Source of the DNA: Treponema zioleckii
GTDB taxonomy: Bacteria; Spirochaetota; Spirochaetia; Treponematales; Treponemataceae
Assembly: GCF_014737315.1 (NCBI RefSeq)
Contig: NZ_JPUF01000047.1
Coordinates: 1 to 32,057, forward strand
Direction of reading: 5' to 3'
DNA: 32,057 nucleotides
Part shown: in pieces, positions 30,260-32,057 of the stretch
Numbering within the stretch: position 1 is the first letter of the stretch
Layout of the letters: each line of letters begins with the position of its first letter
Program-made: the position numbers and the translations under genes
The notes under the pieces: model-generated
Told to the model about the DNA's origin: nothing
Seen by the model: the letters and a program-made list of their open reading frames with translations, nothing else
The model's database searches: none

Positions 30260-32057
30260 ATGGGCAATAAAAAGCTATTTTGTATTGCTGCTGCTTTTTT
30301 AGCATCTTTTTCAGTTTTCGCTCTCGAAGTTGATAGGGCTGAATTGGAAAGTGCGAATGGCAATAACGTTGTGTTCCAAAACTATAGTGGACCACATGCC
30401 TTTATAAATACAGCAGATCAAATCCGTCAAATCGGTTCGAATCTGGGAGATTCGGTTGTTACGAGAATTGATTCTTATGGAACTGTTGGAACTGAAAGTC
30501 GTTACTATGTGATTCATGCGGTGGATCCTGCCGAAACTGGAAAACTTGATGCTGATATTTTCATAATCGGTGCTGATTCTATGGTTGACCACATCTCGAA
30601 TGTTCGCAGAATCATTTCTGGCTATCTTGTTTCAACTTATAAGTATAGCCGTGCTGATGCCGATACTGTTGCAACTTATGTTACAGTTTACAACGCTGTT
30701 TACAGAGGAAAAACGGATTATTTTGCTGGAAAATACAAGAAAGTTGTACTTGATAAAATCTCGACCGACAAGGTTGGTATTTCAACAAGCTATGAGGATT
30801 GGGCAGGAAAAACTCAAATCGTAATTCCGTTGTCTGATGTTCACGGCGGATTGAGTTCGGTTGATACTTCGATTATTAGTGACAAAAATGTTCGTGAGTC
30901 TTTGCAGAGCGAAGAGGACAAGGGAATTGATGTTCGAAAAGAAATGGTAGACATCAAGGAACGAGAAGCTGAGAACGCTGCAGAAAAGGCTCAGGAATCT
31001 CAGAAACAGGCTTCTGAAGAAAAATCTAAGCTTGCTGAAGAGCAGGAAAAAGCACGCGATGCAAACAAAGAGGCTAGCGATGCTAAAAAAGATGCTAATA
31101 CAGCCCAGAAAGAAGCTGAAAACGCTCAGAAAGAGGCTGAAAACGCTCAGAAACAAGCCGAAAACGCTCAGAAAGAAGCTGATGAGGCTCAGAAAAAGGC
31201 AGATGCAAATCCAAATGATAAGCAGGCTCAGGAAGATGCCGCTAAAAAACAGCAGGCAGCTGACGAGAAAAAGGCTGAAGCTGAGAATAAGCAGCAGGCA
31301 GCTGACGAGAAAAAGGCTGAGGCTGAGAACAAGCAGCAGGCAGCCGAGGATGCTCAGAGCAAGGCTGATAAACAGGCTGAAAGCGTAAATGAGCAGGCTC
31401 AGAAAACTCAGGAAGCTCAGGACAAGGCTACTGAGGAACAGGCTAAGGCTGACAAAAAACTCAACGAAGCTCAGGAAGAGCGTGCTGAAATTGCAAAAGA
31501 CCAGCAGCAGCTTATCAAAGAAGCTTCTGAGGTTGACGGCGACAGCATTATCTTTGGTTTGAAGACAGTTGATGAGCTTGGTGTTCTTTCTGAAATCGTA
31601 AAAATGGACGCTTCGTCAGGAAAGACCGTTAAGGAGTCTCCTGTAGCTGTAATTCGAAGCCGAACCGTATACGAGGAAGAGAATAATTTCGTTGCAATCG
31701 CCGGAACAAATATTGGTAACGGAGCTATTAAGTTGGTTCTTATCGACAAGAATACGCTTGAAATAACAAAGGAAAGCTCTGAGGTTCTTTCAGAAACATC
31801 TGTTCTTATTGAATATGAAGGAAATTACTATGCTGTTGTTAAGAGTGGCAATGGCTATGCAATCGGAAAATTCAATAGTCAGACAGAATTGCAGCTGAAA
31901 TCACCTGTAGCTGTAAAACCTGCTACTGCAATTACAATTACATCAAAAGGCATTCTTGCAACCGCTGATAACGGTTCTCCAATTGTCTTGAGACTTAATG
32001 ATTTGACAGCAATTGCTGGTGGATCTGCTCCAGCACCTGCTTCTAGTACAGTCGATG
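30260..32057 (+). CDS. P83/100-family protein, partial (runs off the right edge)
   Basis: The open frame continues through 32057 without a stop, giving at least 599 residues. It starts with a signal peptide (MGNKKLFCIAAAFLASFSVFA). An N-terminal globular part (about 25-230) follows, with NTADQIRQIGSNLG and YAVYRGKTDYFAG-like stretches typical of the Borrelia P83/100 family. From about residue 230 to 420 lies a long Ala/Glu/Lys/Gln-rich coiled coil, with five 21-bp repeats (31103-31207) and 42-bp repeats (31250-31345). A C-terminal beta-rich part (about 425 onward) has repeated short strands resembling a propeller-like fold. The family is spirochaete-specific and its function is not settled; an exported or periplasmic structural role is plausible. 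It has its own promoter. Confidence 0.88.
   Translation, partial: MGNKKLFCIAAAFLASFSVFALEVDRAELESANGNNVVFQNYSGPHAFINTADQIRQIGSNLGDSVVTRIDSYGTVGTESRYYVIHAVDPAETGKLDADIFIIGADSMVDHISNVRRIISGYLVSTYKYSRADADTVATYVTVYNAVYRGKTDYFAGKYKKVVLDKISTDKVGISTSYEDWAGKTQIVIPLSDVHGGLSSVDTSIISDKNVRESLQSEEDKGIDVRKEMVDIKEREAENAAEKAQESQKQASEEKSKLAEEQEKARDANKEASDAKKDANTAQKEAENAQKEAENAQKQAENAQKEADEAQKKADANPNDKQAQEDAAKKQQAADEKKAEAENKQQAADEKKAEAENKQQAAEDAQSKADKQAESVNEQAQKTQEAQDKATEEQAKADKKLNEAQEERAEIAKDQQQLIKEASEVDGDSIIFGLKTVDELGVLSEIVKMDASSGKTVKESPVAVIRSRTVYEEENNFVAIAGTNIGNGAIKLVLIDKNTLEITKESSEVLSETSVLIEYEGNYYAVVKSGNGYAIGKFNSQTELQLKSPVAVKPATAITITSKGILATADNGSPIVLRLNDLTAIAGGSAPAPASSTVD
31103..31345 (+). repeat. In-gene tandem repeats encoding a coiled coil
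   Basis: Five 21-bp units (31103-31207) encode AQKEAEN-type heptads. After a spacer, about 2.3 units of 42 bp (starting at 31250, 31292 and 31334) encode QQAADEKKAEAENK. They preserve heptad periodicity, so copy number can change without shifting the frame. Confidence 0.8.

Noticed and set aside
31103-31345. Possible CRISPR-like repeat array
   Set aside because: The repeats are directly adjacent, coding, and encode heptads of a coiled coil; no spacers.

Overview
The window looks like chromosomal DNA of a low-GC spirochaete, most likely a Treponema. The best single clue is the gene running off the right edge (30260 onward), which resembles the spirochaete P83/100 family. The dense c-di-GMP and SpoIIE/STAS signalling, relaxed lipoboxes and a bactofilin also fit. 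I see no phage, plasmid, IS element, CRISPR array, rRNA or tRNA. Species is not determinable by eye.

Layout. (1) 361-11645 is a signalling block: a 7TM HD-GYP protein; a very large PAS/GGDEF/EAL/PAS/GGDEF protein whose EAL domain is split by a frameshift in a run of eight A; a minus-strand VanY-like peptidase that seems to start at ACG; a minus-strand operon of two SpoIIE-type phosphatases plus a STAS protein; and an RRM protein. (2) 11777-15462 is a plus-strand run: bacteriohemerythrin, Hsp33, a CobU-like/CobC-like fusion, then DAHP synthase behind its own promoter. (3) 15523-18924, minus: a class 3 lipase with a possible C-terminal beta-barrel, preceded by a sigma54-type AAA+ activator without an HTH domain. 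(4) 19134-23561, minus: sbcD-sbcC, with sbcD carrying two frameshifts in 8-nt homopolymers. (5) 23671-28699: a small I9-like lipoprotein, a PAP2 phosphatase, an MFS transporter, a 2H phosphoesterase and, divergent from it, a 2H-Vsr fusion interrupted in frame by a GC-rich palindromic element, then a dCMP deaminase. (6) 28807-30015, minus: bactofilin, HU-like protein and ribosomal protein S20. (7) The partial P83/100-like gene with heptad-repeat coiled coils.

How the genes work together. The first block combines c-di-GMP synthesis and breakdown (GGDEF, EAL, HD-GYP) with serine-phosphatase partner switching. The hemerythrin-Hsp33 pair suggests oxygen or redox stress handling in an anaerobe. SbcCD, Vsr and dCMP deaminase are DNA repair and nucleotide functions, but are not one operon.

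Most notable: the in-frame palindromic element inside a 2H-Vsr fusion; homopolymer-8 frameshifts splitting catalytic domains; and at least six genes whose extended -10 box (TGNTATAAT-like) lies only about 9-12 nt before the start codon, implying leaderless or near-leaderless mRNAs.
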